Source: an uncultured Schlesneria sp.
GTDB lineage: Bacteria > Planctomycetota > Planctomycetia > Planctomycetales > Planctomycetaceae
Direction: 5' to 3'
Length of the DNA: 43,748 nt
Assembly (NCBI GenBank): GCA_903858935.1
Contig: CAIOKO010000009.1
Coordinates: forward strand, 1 to 43,748
Below, one piece after another: positions 17,382 through 25,301 of the stretch. How positions within the stretch are numbered: position 1 is the first letter of the stretch; the number at the start of each line of letters is the position of its first letter. The notes beneath the pieces are model-generated. The model was not told the DNA's origin. It ran no database searches and saw only the letters and a program-made list of their open reading frames with translations. The position numbers and the translations under genes are program-made.

Positions 17382-17407
17382 TTCGATCTTTCGAGTGCGA
17401 ACGATGA
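17378..17407 (+). promoter_or_regulatory. nine-codon relay ORF bridging SDR and deacylase genes
   Basis: ATG 17378 overlaps the SDR stop codon as ATGA, and this mini-ORF (MIRSFECER) ends at TGA 17405-17407, which overlaps the deacylase ATG 17404 as a second ATGA. Ribosomes finishing the SDR could thus pass to the deacylase by two successive stop-start events, useful because no clear ribosome-binding site precedes 17404. It could also be coincidence. Confidence 0.45.
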
Positions 17408-18318
17408 CATTGCCACTGAAACGATTCCAGTTCTGCGGAGAGACGGTTGAACCGCACCTGTTGATCACGGGCGCTGTCCACGGTGATGAGTTCGAGCCGA
17501 TCGCGGCAATTCATCGATTGATCACTCTCTTCCAAGAACGTTCTGAACAAACGGCTGGTCTTCGCGGAACAGTGACATTGATCCCTGTCGTCAACGAGTC
17601 CGCCTTTGTTCGCGGGCATCGTTGTGCAGAAGACGGGATGGATCTTGCGCGAACCTGTCCCGGTCGTCCCGACGGGAGCATCACGGAAAGGACCGCCTGG
17701 TCTTTGACCGAATCGATACGGGCCGCAAACTTCTATATCGACCTGCATACCGGTGGGACGGAATTGAGCGTCTTTCCGCTGTCCGGATACATGATGCATG
17801 AGAATCCTGCCGTGCTGGAGATGCAAAGGCGAATGGCGCGGGCATTCAATCTGCCGATTGTCTGGGGAACGGCCGCAAACCTGGATGGCCGATCGTTGTC
17901 TGTCGCAAGGGACGCGAACATTCCGGCCATCTACTGTGAATATCTCGGTGCCGCGACGTGCGATCGGGCCGGTGTCGATGCCTATGTCGATGGTTGCTTG
18001 AACGTGATGTTCGAATTGGGGATGCTCAATCGACCGCCATTTCCAAATCGAGTGGAACATGTCGTCGAAAACCCTGAACCGAATTCAGGTCATATGCAGG
18101 TCTGTAACCCGTCGCCGATCACGGGCTATTTTGAATCACACGTCAGGCTGGGGCAGACCATTCGTCAGGGTGATCTCATCGGTGAGGTTTATCCACTCGA
18201 TGGAGGCCTGCCTGCACCGATCCGGTCTGAACAGGCGGGATTAGTCCTGGTTTTACGCACGTTTCCTCGGGTTCGTGCCGGCGAAAGTGTCGGCGTCATA
18301 TTAGAAATTCATAGGTAA
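17404..18318 (+). CDS. succinylglutamate desuccinylase/aspartoacylase-family deacylase
   Basis: 304 residues, M14-type zinc hydrolase of the AstE/AspA group, which removes acyl groups from N-acyl amino acids. Zinc ligands: His26 and Glu29 in GAVHGDEFEP and His115 in YIDLHTGG. The substrate-binding Arg is probably Arg83 in LARTCPGRPDG, the family's N-R-x-F-P-G position. A Glu in IYCEYLGA is the probable general base. The C-terminal SPITGYFESHVRLGQTI and IGEVYPLDGG segments are the family's biotinyl-lipoyl-like domain, as in DoeB-type N-acetyl-diaminobutyrate deacetylases. The longer frame back to 17248 overlaps the SDR gene and is rejected. GTG 17395 is an alternative start. It suggests that an N-acylated amine is an intermediate or substrate of the operon. 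Confidence 0.88.
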   Translation: MTLPLKRFQFCGETVEPHLLITGAVHGDEFEPIAAIHRLITLFQERSEQTAGLRGTVTLIPVVNESAFVRGHRCAEDGMDLARTCPGRPDGSITERTAWSLTESIRAANFYIDLHTGGTELSVFPLSGYMMHENPAVLEMQRRMARAFNLPIVWGTAANLDGRSLSVARDANIPAIYCEYLGAATCDRAGVDAYVDGCLNVMFELGMLNRPPFPNRVEHVVENPEPNSGHMQVCNPSPITGYFESHVRLGQTIRQGDLIGEVYPLDGGLPAPIRSEQAGLVLVLRTFPRVRAGESVGVILEIHR

Positions 18319-18327
18319 TTTTATCAC

Positions 18328-19254
18328 ATGAGCGTCGCAAATCAGCAACAACGGATCGTCTATCTTTCGGGTGCGATGGTTCCTGAATCGGAAGCGAAGA
18401 TTTCAATCTTCGACAGTGCCGTGATGCTTGGCGACAGTTTGACCGAATCGACGCGGACATTCGGACACAAGCCATTTCGTCTCGACGAACATCTCACACG
18501 ACTCTACCGTTCGCTGAAAGTCAGCCGCGTCGATCCGGGGCTTTCACCGGCGGAAATGAAACGAGTGACGCTCGACCTTCTCGAAGCCAATCAATCGCTG
18601 ATGGGACCGAACGATGATTGCTGGATCGTTCACAACGTTTCCCGCGGGCTGATGAAGCCCGGCCCCAGTACAGCTCAAGCAAATCCAGCAACCATCATGA
18701 TCTTTACGGCGCCGATGGACTTGCGCGGGTGGGCTCGGTACTACACGGAAGGCTGCCACGCTGTGACATCGATCAGTCGCGCGGTACCGGCACAATCATT
18801 GGATGCCCGTATCAAAAATCGCAGTCGATTGTTCTATACGCTGGCTGATCAAGAGGCCCGGCTGGTTGACTCCGAAGCGCAATGCGTGATCCTGGATATC
18901 GACGGAAACGTCTCGGAGAACAAAGGGGGGAACGTTTTTGCGGTGGTCGACGGTAAGTTGCTGACCCCCACAACAGAGAATTGTCTGGCCGGGATCAGCC
19001 GGCAAACAGTGCTCGAGCTGGCCGTGGAATTGAACATCCCTGTCAGCGAAATGCGATTACAGACCTACGATTTCTACACCGCAGATGAGATGTTTTTCAC
19101 GAGTACACCCTATTGCATTATGCCCGCGACTCGATTTAACGGACTTCAGATTGGCGACGGTCGCGTCGGTTCCATCACGAAACGACTTCTGGCAGCATGG
19201 AGTGATCGAGTTGGGGTCGACATTGTTGGCCAGGCACGAAGCCAATTGGGGTAA
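18328..19254 (+). CDS. class IV aminotransferase (branched-chain/D-amino-acid type)
   Basis: 308 residues, fold-type IV PLP enzyme. PLP Lys is Lys163 in RIKNRSRLFY, and Glu197 in VSENKGGNVF binds the pyridine nitrogen. The family start GAMVPESEAKISIFDSAVML and the phosphate-binding LAGISRQTVLELA are all present. Class IV members include branched-chain aminotransferase, D-alanine transaminase, aminodeoxychorismate lyase and omega-amine transaminases; sequence by eye does not separate them. The gene starts 9 bases after the deacylase stop and ends the + operon that began at 14348. A deacylase followed by a transaminase would free an amino group and then turn it into a keto group. Confidence 0.9.
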   Translation: MSVANQQQRIVYLSGAMVPESEAKISIFDSAVMLGDSLTESTRTFGHKPFRLDEHLTRLYRSLKVSRVDPGLSPAEMKRVTLDLLEANQSLMGPNDDCWIVHNVSRGLMKPGPSTAQANPATIMIFTAPMDLRGWARYYTEGCHAVTSISRAVPAQSLDARIKNRSRLFYTLADQEARLVDSEAQCVILDIDGNVSENKGGNVFAVVDGKLLTPTTENCLAGISRQTVLELAVELNIPVSEMRLQTYDFYTADEMFFTSTPYCIMPATRFNGLQIGDGRVGSITKRLLAAWSDRVGVDIVGQARSQLG

Positions 19255-19694
19255 GGGAAACGTTCTAAATCAACGGCATTAATTGTGGAGCGCAGGATGC
19301 CACACCGAAAACAGATCAGGTTTCTTCAGGCCCAACCGGGCCGGTCATTCAAATAGCCAGGGTCGGAGGTCCTCCGAAGGCCCTGGTGATTGGTCAACGT
19401 AAATGAAAAGAGGCCTGAAGGGCCGACCGTTCGCGTTCTGTCACCAGCGCGTTTCGATAATCGTACATATCGTGCCGAGGGAACTGTCGGCCCTTCAGGC
19501 CTTTTGTTTTGTTCAATGGATGATACCAGGGCCTCCGTAAGACCTACGACCCTGGCTATGCGAATGACCGGCCCCGTTGGGCCTGTAGGAATGCCGTTTG
19601 TTTTGAGCCACGTGCATCCAGCGCTCAAAAATTGACGCCGCTGTTTTAGAGACCACCGGTCGACTCGATCGAATTCCCGACTGTCAAAATCAGA
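19255..19694. other. convergent spacer with palindromic element copy 2
   Basis: This spacer separates the + operon end from the - strand HEAT gene end, so both transcripts converge here. It is nearly filled by the palindromic element, which could serve as the bidirectional terminator. The open frames on both strands are its translated palindrome. Confidence 0.65.
19266..19587. repeat. nested palindromic element, copy 2
   Basis: Three nested inverted pairs are visible. Outer: CAGGCCCAACCGGGCCGGTCA (19327-19347, 21 bp) pairs with 19565-19585 with one mismatch. Middle: ATAGCCAGGGTC (19353-19364) pairs with 19548-19559. Inner: AGGCCTGAAGGGCCGA (19411-19426) pairs perfectly with 19487-19502. The whole element could fold into one long branched hairpin. 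Copy 1 lies at 13713-14028 in direct orientation, and the two copies bracket the operon 14348-19254. Confidence 0.85.
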
Positions 19695-20591
19695 TCATTT
19701 CACGGGAGGGATTGGCGTTACTGGTTTCGACAGCACCAGGAGTGACTGAGCGGCTCGGATACGAGCGTCGGGAAATGGATCGTTCAGCATGGCCTTTAAG
19801 CGATCGGCCACACGAATGGCGCGGGCATCGCCAGCGAATGTGGCTGCATATGTCCGGATCAGGTTATCGTCGCTCGATAAGTTCCTTTGAAGTGCGGCAA
19901 GTCCCTCGTCGTCACCAAGGATCGCGAGCGCGTGTTCGAAGTTTGCTCGCGGCGTGGCATTCTTCAGGCGAGCTAACTGAGCTTTCAAAAGTGGGATGTC
20001 GCTTCGGTCGCCGATTTGGCCGAGAATCCAGGCGGCGATCGCCGCATGCTCCAACTTCTCGTGACCGAGAAACTCACGTATCGTTTTCAGCGCATCCGCA
20101 TTGCCTCGGCGCGCGAGTGCTCCCGCAGCCATCAATTTCAGTGTCAGGTTGTCATTCTGATTGAAGGCGGATCTCATCGCCTTTCCGTCGCCGATCTCGG
20201 AGAGTTTAAAAAGACTTTCGGCCGCGTGAACGTGTCCGTGTGGTTCGTCGCCAGAAAGAATTCCGAGTATCACCTTGAGGGTTGATCGATCACCGGCCCT
20301 CGCGATTTCTCGAGCAATCCCACACCGTTTCTGATCGTCCTTCTCGGTCGCCAGTTTCGGCGTCAAAAATTCAATGACTTCTTTTCCATGCCCTCCGAGC
20401 GTCAGCCCTTCGGCAGCATGGATGGATGGCCAGAACTCGCCTGTCCGAAGACCTTCGTGAAGGACTTCGAGACAACGGTCGCGCGTGGCTTCGTCGAGCG
20501 TGATGTGTTTCGCATCATCGGCCACCCCGATCGAAATCGGAATCCCGACCCAGACCGCTGTTACAAGTAAAACCCGAATCGTCATATTCAT
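19695..20591 (-). CDS. secreted HEAT-repeat protein
   Basis: 298 residues. ATG 20591 has GGAGA 7 bases upstream. A signal peptide (TIRVLLVTAVWVGIPISIGVA) is followed by about 250 residues of alpha-helical HEAT/PBS-lyase-type repeats of roughly 30 residues. Examples are HAAESLFKLSEIGDGKAMRSA, split across two helices, AGALARRGNADALKTIREFL, AIAAWILGQIGDRSDIPLL and RIRAAQSLLVLSK. No catalytic motif; likely a periplasmic interaction scaffold. It lies 18 bases downstream of the SDR gene and is the last gene of the - strand operon (PhyH, symporter, SDR, HEAT). Its role in the pathway is unclear. Confidence 0.88.
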   Translation of the reverse strand: MNMTIRVLLVTAVWVGIPISIGVADDAKHITLDEATRDRCLEVLHEGLRTGEFWPSIHAAEGLTLGGHGKEVIEFLTPKLATEKDDQKRCGIAREIARAGDRSTLKVILGILSGDEPHGHVHAAESLFKLSEIGDGKAMRSAFNQNDNLTLKLMAAGALARRGNADALKTIREFLGHEKLEHAAIAAWILGQIGDRSDIPLLKAQLARLKNATPRANFEHALAILGDDEGLAALQRNLSSDDNLIRTYAATFAGDARAIRVADRLKAMLNDPFPDARIRAAQSLLVLSKPVTPIPPVK

Positions 20592-20609
20592 TGAAAAGTC
20601 TCCGCAGAA

Positions 20610-21404
20610 TTACCAGGCAGTCCAGCCTCCGTCGACGAGAAGATTCTGGCCAGTGATATAACTTCCTGCATCGCTGACCAGCATGATCAAAGGCCCTTTG
20701 AGTTCATCGGGTGTTCCCATTCGGCCCATCGGACTTTTCTGTTTCAGGCGTTCGACCATTTGCGGCGGGGCTTTCTCTGAAGGGAAGGGGCCGGGACTGA
20801 GACAATTCACTCGCACCCCGTCCTTTGCCCAATAGGCCGCCAGATGCCGCGTCATATGAACGATCCCGCCCTTCAGCGTGTGATATTGAACCGGACTTGC
20901 GACACAGATTCCGTCGTAGGCATCGGGATAGGAACCGACGACTCCATACATCGATCCGATCATCACAATCGATCCAGATACTTTGCGGCTGACAACGTGA
21001 TCGCGCAAATGACGGGCCAGCAAGAAGTAGCCAGTCGCATTTTGCAGGTCTTTGTTGAATGCTTCGGCCGTGACATTTGTGAGATCGAGAGCATGTCCCT
21101 GCTGACCGTTGTTAATCAGAATGTCGACCTGCCCGGCAGCGGCGACAGCAGCGGCGAATCCGCCATTCAGAGAGGATTCATCTAATTGGTTGAGGACGAC
21201 AGCATGGTGAATCGCATTGCCAGGTGAAGGTAATTCATCGACCACGTGTTGAGTTCGTTCTCGATCACGACTTCCAATGACGACGGTCGCCCCCGCTTCC
21301 GCGAGCGCTCGAGATAAGGACCTGCCCAGGAATCCTGAGCCACCCGTGATCAAGGCGACACGCCCGGTCAGATCAAACAGCTTCTGAACCGTTGGTTCAT
21401 TCAT
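20610..21404 (-). CDS. SDR-family oxidoreductase
   Basis: 264 residues from ATG at 21404; a GTG two codons earlier at 21410 is possible. Classical SDR with cofactor motif TGGSGFLG, ILINNG in place of NNAG, active-site Ser in MIGSMYG and YHTLK as the YxxxK pair, then the LSPGPFPSEKAP lid and the C-terminal GSYITGQNLLVDGGWTAW. The insertion GVVGSYPDAYDGICVASPVQ before the Tyr is longer than in FabG and resembles gluconate 5-dehydrogenase/polyol-type SDRs, a tentative hint of sugar-acid or polyol substrates. It lies between the symporter gene (86 bases away) and the HEAT gene (18 bases away). With the other SDR at 16584 it gives two distinct dehydrogenation steps. Confidence 0.9.
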   Translation of the reverse strand: MNEPTVQKLFDLTGRVALITGGSGFLGRSLSRALAEAGATVVIGSRDRERTQHVVDELPSPGNAIHHAVVLNQLDESSLNGGFAAAVAAAGQVDILINNGQQGHALDLTNVTAEAFNKDLQNATGYFLLARHLRDHVVSRKVSGSIVMIGSMYGVVGSYPDAYDGICVASPVQYHTLKGGIVHMTRHLAAYWAKDGVRVNCLSPGPFPSEKAPPQMVERLKQKSPMGRMGTPDELKGPLIMLVSDAGSYITGQNLLVDGGWTAW

Positions 21405-21490
21405 TGTCACCCCGCTTCATCGATTGCCACAACTGCTGAGTCGTCATTCTGGGTTGCACTTCACTGACATGGCAGGCCGATGGACCACAT

Positions 21491-22975
21491 TTAGATGCTC
21501 GCCTTTGCCTTTTGGCCGATCGGCAGCAGACTTGCCAGACTTCCCGCCACCGCACCCACCACAAATGAACCCGGCATAATTAACAGGATGCTTAACTTGC
21601 CAAATCCGAATGATTCAGAAAAAGCGATAAAGACTGCCGCAGCAACACTGGCCACTGCGGAAAAGAGTGCACCAAATGTCGTCGCCCACTTCACAAAGAT
21701 CGCGAGAAAGAACAGGACGAACAACGGGGCCACCAGCAGATTGACGACGCGGTAACAAAGATCAACCAGATTCCCTTCGATCCGACTGACGAGCAAACTT
21801 ATCAACAGGACACTGATCCCGATGAGGACGGAAATGAATCTGGCGAGCCGTACTCGGGCATGGTCCGAAAGGGGTGTCGAACGCGATCGGCCAATAAAAT
21901 CTTCGGTAATCACGGCGCATGAAGAATTCATTCCAGACGCGAGGCTCGACATGGCCGCAGATAAAATTGCGGCGATGATGACGCCGGTCATCCCATTTGG
22001 CAGCCCGACCACAACGAATCGGGGAAAGAGCTTGTCGGCTCCGTCCCGCAAATTAATGTCGGTAGTCAAGTATTCGGTATGGACTGTGAAGTATCCGACG
22101 ACCGCCAGCCCGACCAAACCGAGTAGTACTCCCACAAGCGCTTCGGCCCACAGTGTCGTATATAAGGATCGACGCGCGGCAGCAGCATCGCGCGTTGAGA
22201 GCCATCGTTGAATTGCCATCTGGTCTGAACCACAGGTACAGACATACCATGCGAACGTGGAAATCGCGGCACCGAGGAAGGTCATGCGGGTCGTCGAATC
22301 GGGGAAGAACTTGGGTTCGGCCCAGTGCTCGGCCCATTCGTGCGGCCACCAGGCCGACACGCCGCCCAGATTCACACTGATAATCACAATCACTGCGGCG
22401 GCACCTCCCAGCATAATCAGCGACTGTACCGCGTCGGTGACGATGACCGCTCGTAATCCCCCTTCTGCCGTATAAATCATCGTGATCACACACATCACGA
22501 TGGCCGCACCGAGCGTCGCTGCAGGCCCCAGTCCCAAGATGGGTGAAAGAACCTTGTCAGAGGTTGCGTACAAAATGGATGCCATCCAACCTAATCGCAT
22601 AATGAGAAACATCAACGAACCAACGATCCGCACACTCACTCCAAATCGCGTTTCCAGAATCTCGTAAGCACTGGTGACGTTCTGCCGCATGATGAAAGGA
22701 ATCAAAGCCCAGCCAACAACCACTGCGATGAGCGGAAACGCCGTGAATTGGGCGAGCACCATCGGCCCGTTCTTGACCATCTCACCAGGGACTGCCAGAT
22801 ACGATAGAGAACTCGTCAGTGTGGCAAAGAGAGAAAGTCCCACAGCAAAGGGACTCATGCGCCGACCACCCAGGTGATAATCTTCAGCCGTTTCATTACG
22901 ACGACCGTAGTATCGTCCAACAGCCAGCATGCCGATTGCATACGCCGCGACCACAATCCAATCCAGCAATGCCAC
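21491..22975 (-). CDS. sodium:solute symporter (SSS family)
   Basis: 494 residues from GTG at 22975, which has AAGGA 9 bases upstream and places the first membrane helix (LLDWIVVAAYAIGMLAVGRYY) right at the N-terminus. A GTG at 23017 would add a hydrophilic MKCDDCREEQGNTA leader. About 13 membrane helices are evident. SSS motifs: YHLGGRRMSPFAVGLSLFAT after helix 1, YEILETRFG, TIYTAEGGLRAVIVTDAVQS and the later ICTCGSDQMAIQRWLSTRD-like loop (VCTCGSDQMAIQRWLS). Members co-import Na+ with sugars, sialic acids, amino acids, proline or pantothenate. In this cluster it is the obvious uptake system for the pathway's substrate. Its position between PhyH and SDR genes on one transcript supports that. 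Confidence 0.92.
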   Translation of the reverse strand: MALLDWIVVAAYAIGMLAVGRYYGRRNETAEDYHLGGRRMSPFAVGLSLFATLTSSLSYLAVPGEMVKNGPMVLAQFTAFPLIAVVVGWALIPFIMRQNVTSAYEILETRFGVSVRIVGSLMFLIMRLGWMASILYATSDKVLSPILGLGPAATLGAAIVMCVITMIYTAEGGLRAVIVTDAVQSLIMLGGAAAVIVIISVNLGGVSAWWPHEWAEHWAEPKFFPDSTTRMTFLGAAISTFAWYVCTCGSDQMAIQRWLSTRDAAAARRSLYTTLWAEALVGVLLGLVGLAVVGYFTVHTEYLTTDINLRDGADKLFPRFVVVGLPNGMTGVIIAAILSAAMSSLASGMNSSCAVITEDFIGRSRSTPLSDHARVRLARFISVLIGISVLLISLLVSRIEGNLVDLCYRVVNLLVAPLFVLFFLAIFVKWATTFGALFSAVASVAAAVFIAFSESFGFGKLSILLIMPGSFVVGAVAGSLASLLPIGQKAKASI

Positions 22976-23109
22976 GGCAGTGTTTCCTTGCTCTTCACGG
23001 CAATCATCACATTTCACTTATGCAAAATGGTATTGCTGTTTTTACGAATCCGCAATCGGGCTTGCCGAAGTTGCTCCGCAGTCAGTTTATTCCGTCGACG
23101 TCGCGTGGC

Positions 23110-23862
23110 TCATGTTTTCAGCCCGAGTTCCTGATGTTGTTCACGTGCTGCGGCCAGGTATCGCGCGAAGGCCGCTTCGTCGCGTTGACAGGAAACGCCG
23201 CGGAAGACCATGGCAAATGAACGACGTTGCCGCGTCGTGGAGATATTGGCATCCGCACGGTGGATCGTCATGCCGTGATGGGCCACCACGTCGCCGGGCT
23301 GAAGACAGATGGCTACTTCGCGAGTGAAATCGTCTGGCGTGTAATCGATGATCCCCTGTGAAAATCCGAGAATCTTCGATTTCGCGTGTGTGCGAAAGCC
23401 TCGCGTGTGCGAGTTGGCGACATAACGCAGGCAACCGTTCTCGGCATCGACGGTATCGATCGCCATCCAGATCGTCACGACATTCGAAGGGATGAGGCAA
23501 AAGTAGTAATTATCCTGGTGTGGCGGCGTGACGTGATTGGTCCCCGGAGGCTTGTTGAACCATTCCGGCTGATCGGCCTGTGCCGGTTCGCCGATCAGCG
23601 TTTCGGCCAGCGTACGCAACTTCGGGTGCTGCGTGAAGTCGTGAAAAAATGGATCACATCCCATCCGCTGCAATTGTTTCAGTGTCTCGGGTCGAGCACG
23701 ATCCTGAAAAAAGGCTTCGCTGTCGGGAAGCGTCGGCACAACCTCACGAATATATCGGTCCAGGTTCGTACGGAGTTCCGCAAAGTCCGCCTCGCTCAGT
23801 AACTGGCGGACAATCACGAAACCTTGCTGGTCAAAGGACTTTTTTTCGATTTCAAAAACCAA
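23110..23862 (-). CDS. phytanoyl-CoA dioxygenase (PhyH) family hydroxylase
   Basis: 250 residues from TTG at 23862. Fe(II)/2-oxoglutarate-dependent oxygenase. Facial triad His115-x-Asp117 (PPHQDNYYF) and His201 (GMTIHRADA), with Arg213/214 for 2-oxoglutarate; LQPGDVVAHHG is the usual strand before the distal His. The start is set by GGAGG (23871-23875), part of a nine-base GGAGGTGAT match to the 16S rRNA tail, exactly 8 bases before TTG; the ATG at 23877 overlaps that site, so it is less likely. PhyH relatives hydroxylate amino-acid-like or CoA-bound substrates (for example ectoine hydroxylase). First gene of the - operon, divergent from the Gfo/Idh/MocA gene. Substrate unknown. Confidence 0.9.
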   Translation of the reverse strand: MVFEIEKKSFDQQGFVIVRQLLSEADFAELRTNLDRYIREVVPTLPDSEAFFQDRARPETLKQLQRMGCDPFFHDFTQHPKLRTLAETLIGEPAQADQPEWFNKPPGTNHVTPPHQDNYYFCLIPSNVVTIWMAIDTVDAENGCLRYVANSHTRGFRTHAKSKILGFSQGIIDYTPDDFTREVAICLQPGDVVAHHGMTIHRADANISTTRQRRSFAMVFRGVSCQRDEAAFARYLAAAREQHQELGLKT

Positions 23863-24237
23863 TGCAATCACCTCCATCGGGAAAGAAACCGATCCCGCTA
23901 TCGGCACACCTACTTCTTAACAGAAGTCTATTTAATGAAAACGCACAGGCGACAGTTTCCACTACAATACCTGAAAGCGTAGAGCAGGGGGGACATCCAG
24001 ACATAACTCACGACATGATTTCATTTCCGATCCTTCGGATTAGCGAACGGCAATTCCGTCACGGCGCCCAAGGGGAGTCCCAACCAGGTACCAGCAACAT
24101 TGGCCCCACGACATCTTGTTCATGATGAATTTCGGAAAATGCTGGTCGTGGACGTTGCCTGGCGTCAGTCTCGCCGACAAACTGGACGACTTGGCGCGAT
24201 AGAAACCCCTTGAACAGCCCGCAACGAAGGATCCGTC
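23863..24237. other. divergent promoter region between the two operons
   Basis: 375 bases between the - operon (PhyH) and the + operon (Gfo/Idh/MocA). It should carry two back-to-back promoters and is the natural site for a shared regulator. A perfect inverted repeat lies at 23912-23927. No credible gene, although short - strand frames exist at 24040-24252. Confidence 0.6.
23912..23927. promoter_or_regulatory. candidate operator, ACTTCT-N4-AGAAGT
   Basis: Perfect 6 bp inverted repeat ACTTCT, spacer TAAC, AGAAGT, 50 bases upstream of the PhyH start and within the divergent region. The size and A+T-rich centre suit a dimeric repressor. No second copy was noticed near the other operon, and no regulator gene is in the window, so this stays tentative. 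Confidence 0.35.
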
Positions 24238-25272
24238 GTGACACACAAACACAGCGTGATGATCATCGGTGTCGGCTCAATCGGCGAGCGGCATTTGCGT
24301 TGTTTTCAAGCGACCGGGCGGGCCGACGTTTTATTCGTTGAAATCAACGATGGGCTGCGGAAACAGATCTCCGAACGATACGGGGTCCAGGGATTCGCTG
24401 ATCTTGAAACCGCACTAAAGCATCGACCTGATTCCGATCCACAGCAGGCTACTCGCTCCGCAGTGGCCGTAGTGGCAACTCCGGCTAATCTGCATATCCC
24501 CGTCGCCCAGAGGTTGGCGGAAGCTGGTTTTCATCTGCTGATCGAAAAGCCTTTGAGCACGAGTACGTCGGGAATCGATCGATTACAGCAAGTGGTGCGC
24601 GAGCGAGGCCTGATTGTCGGTGTCGCGTACGTCTATCGCTGTTTTCCGGCACTGAGCGCCATGCGCGACGCTCTCTTGAGCGGTCAGTTTGGAAAGCCGG
24701 TCGAGATTGTGGCTGTCTGTGGACAGAATTTTCCGACCTACCGTCCGGCGTATCGCACCACCTATTACACAGACCACGCGACCGGTGGCGGTGCCATCCA
24801 GGATGCACTGACACATATCATCAATGCTAGTGAATGGCTGGTGGGCCCGGTCGATCGGCTCGTGACCGACGCGGCTCATCAGGTGCTTGACGGTGTCACA
24901 GTCGAAGACACGGTACACGTGCTGGCACGCCACGGCGAAGTGCTTGGCAATTACAGCCTCAACCAGCATCAGGCGCCGAACGAAATCACACTGACCGTGA
25001 TTTGCAAACATGGTACCGTCCGTTGGGAATCGCACCAGAATCGGTGGCGCTGGATGACTCGACCCGACGAACCGTGGCACGACCAACCGAATGATCCGAT
25101 GCCGCGCGATGGGGCTTTTATCATTCAGGCAGATCGATTTCTCGATGCCGTTGAAAATCTGGCACCGCCGGCCTGCACGCTGGAGGAGGGCGTACAGACG
25201 TTAAACGTCAATCTAGCCGCGCTCGCGAGCGTCGATCAGCGATGCTGGCAGACAATCGGAGGCCATTCGTGA
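24238..25272 (+). CDS. Gfo/Idh/MocA-family oxidoreductase
   Basis: 344 residues. GTG 24238 has GAAGGA (24226-24231) 6 bases upstream. The N-terminal Rossmann domain has GVGSIGERH (11-19) and the signature EKP at 103-105 (LLIEKPLSTS). The C-terminal domain carries GGGAIQDALTHIIN with Asp189 and His193, the usual catalytic D-x-x-x-H pair. Family enzymes oxidise or epimerise sugars, inositols, UDP-sugars or sugar amines using NAD(P). No signal peptide, so it is cytosolic. The stop is 29 bases before the next gene. In this operon a sugar or amino-sugar dehydrogenase making a lactone would fit the two downstream amidohydrolases, which belong to a family that includes lactonases. Confidence 0.92.
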   Translation: MTHKHSVMIIGVGSIGERHLRCFQATGRADVLFVEINDGLRKQISERYGVQGFADLETALKHRPDSDPQQATRSAVAVVATPANLHIPVAQRLAEAGFHLLIEKPLSTSTSGIDRLQQVVRERGLIVGVAYVYRCFPALSAMRDALLSGQFGKPVEIVAVCGQNFPTYRPAYRTTYYTDHATGGGAIQDALTHIINASEWLVGPVDRLVTDAAHQVLDGVTVEDTVHVLARHGEVLGNYSLNQHQAPNEITLTVICKHGTVRWESHQNRWRWMTRPDEPWHDQPNDPMPRDGAFIIQADRFLDAVENLAPPACTLEEGVQTLNVNLAALASVDQRCWQTIGGHS

Positions 25273-25301
25273 TCACACACCAATCAAGGAGATAGAGCAC
25301 C

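Noticed and set aside
17368-18060. 230-codon open frame on - opposite the deacylase
   Set aside because: Antisense shadow: the + frame contains the full zinc site and is operon-coupled.
19326-19635. Overlapping open frames on both strands after the aminotransferase
   Set aside because: They are translations of the palindromic element and appear in both copies in the same distorted form.
21495-22211. Open frames on + opposite the symporter
   Set aside because: Antisense of hydrophobic helices gives long open frames by composition; the - strand has the SSS motifs.
23940-23970. TACAAT as a -10 element for the Gfo/Idh/MocA operon
   Set aside because: No acceptable -35 element at 16-18 bases upstream, and over 260 bases from the start codon.
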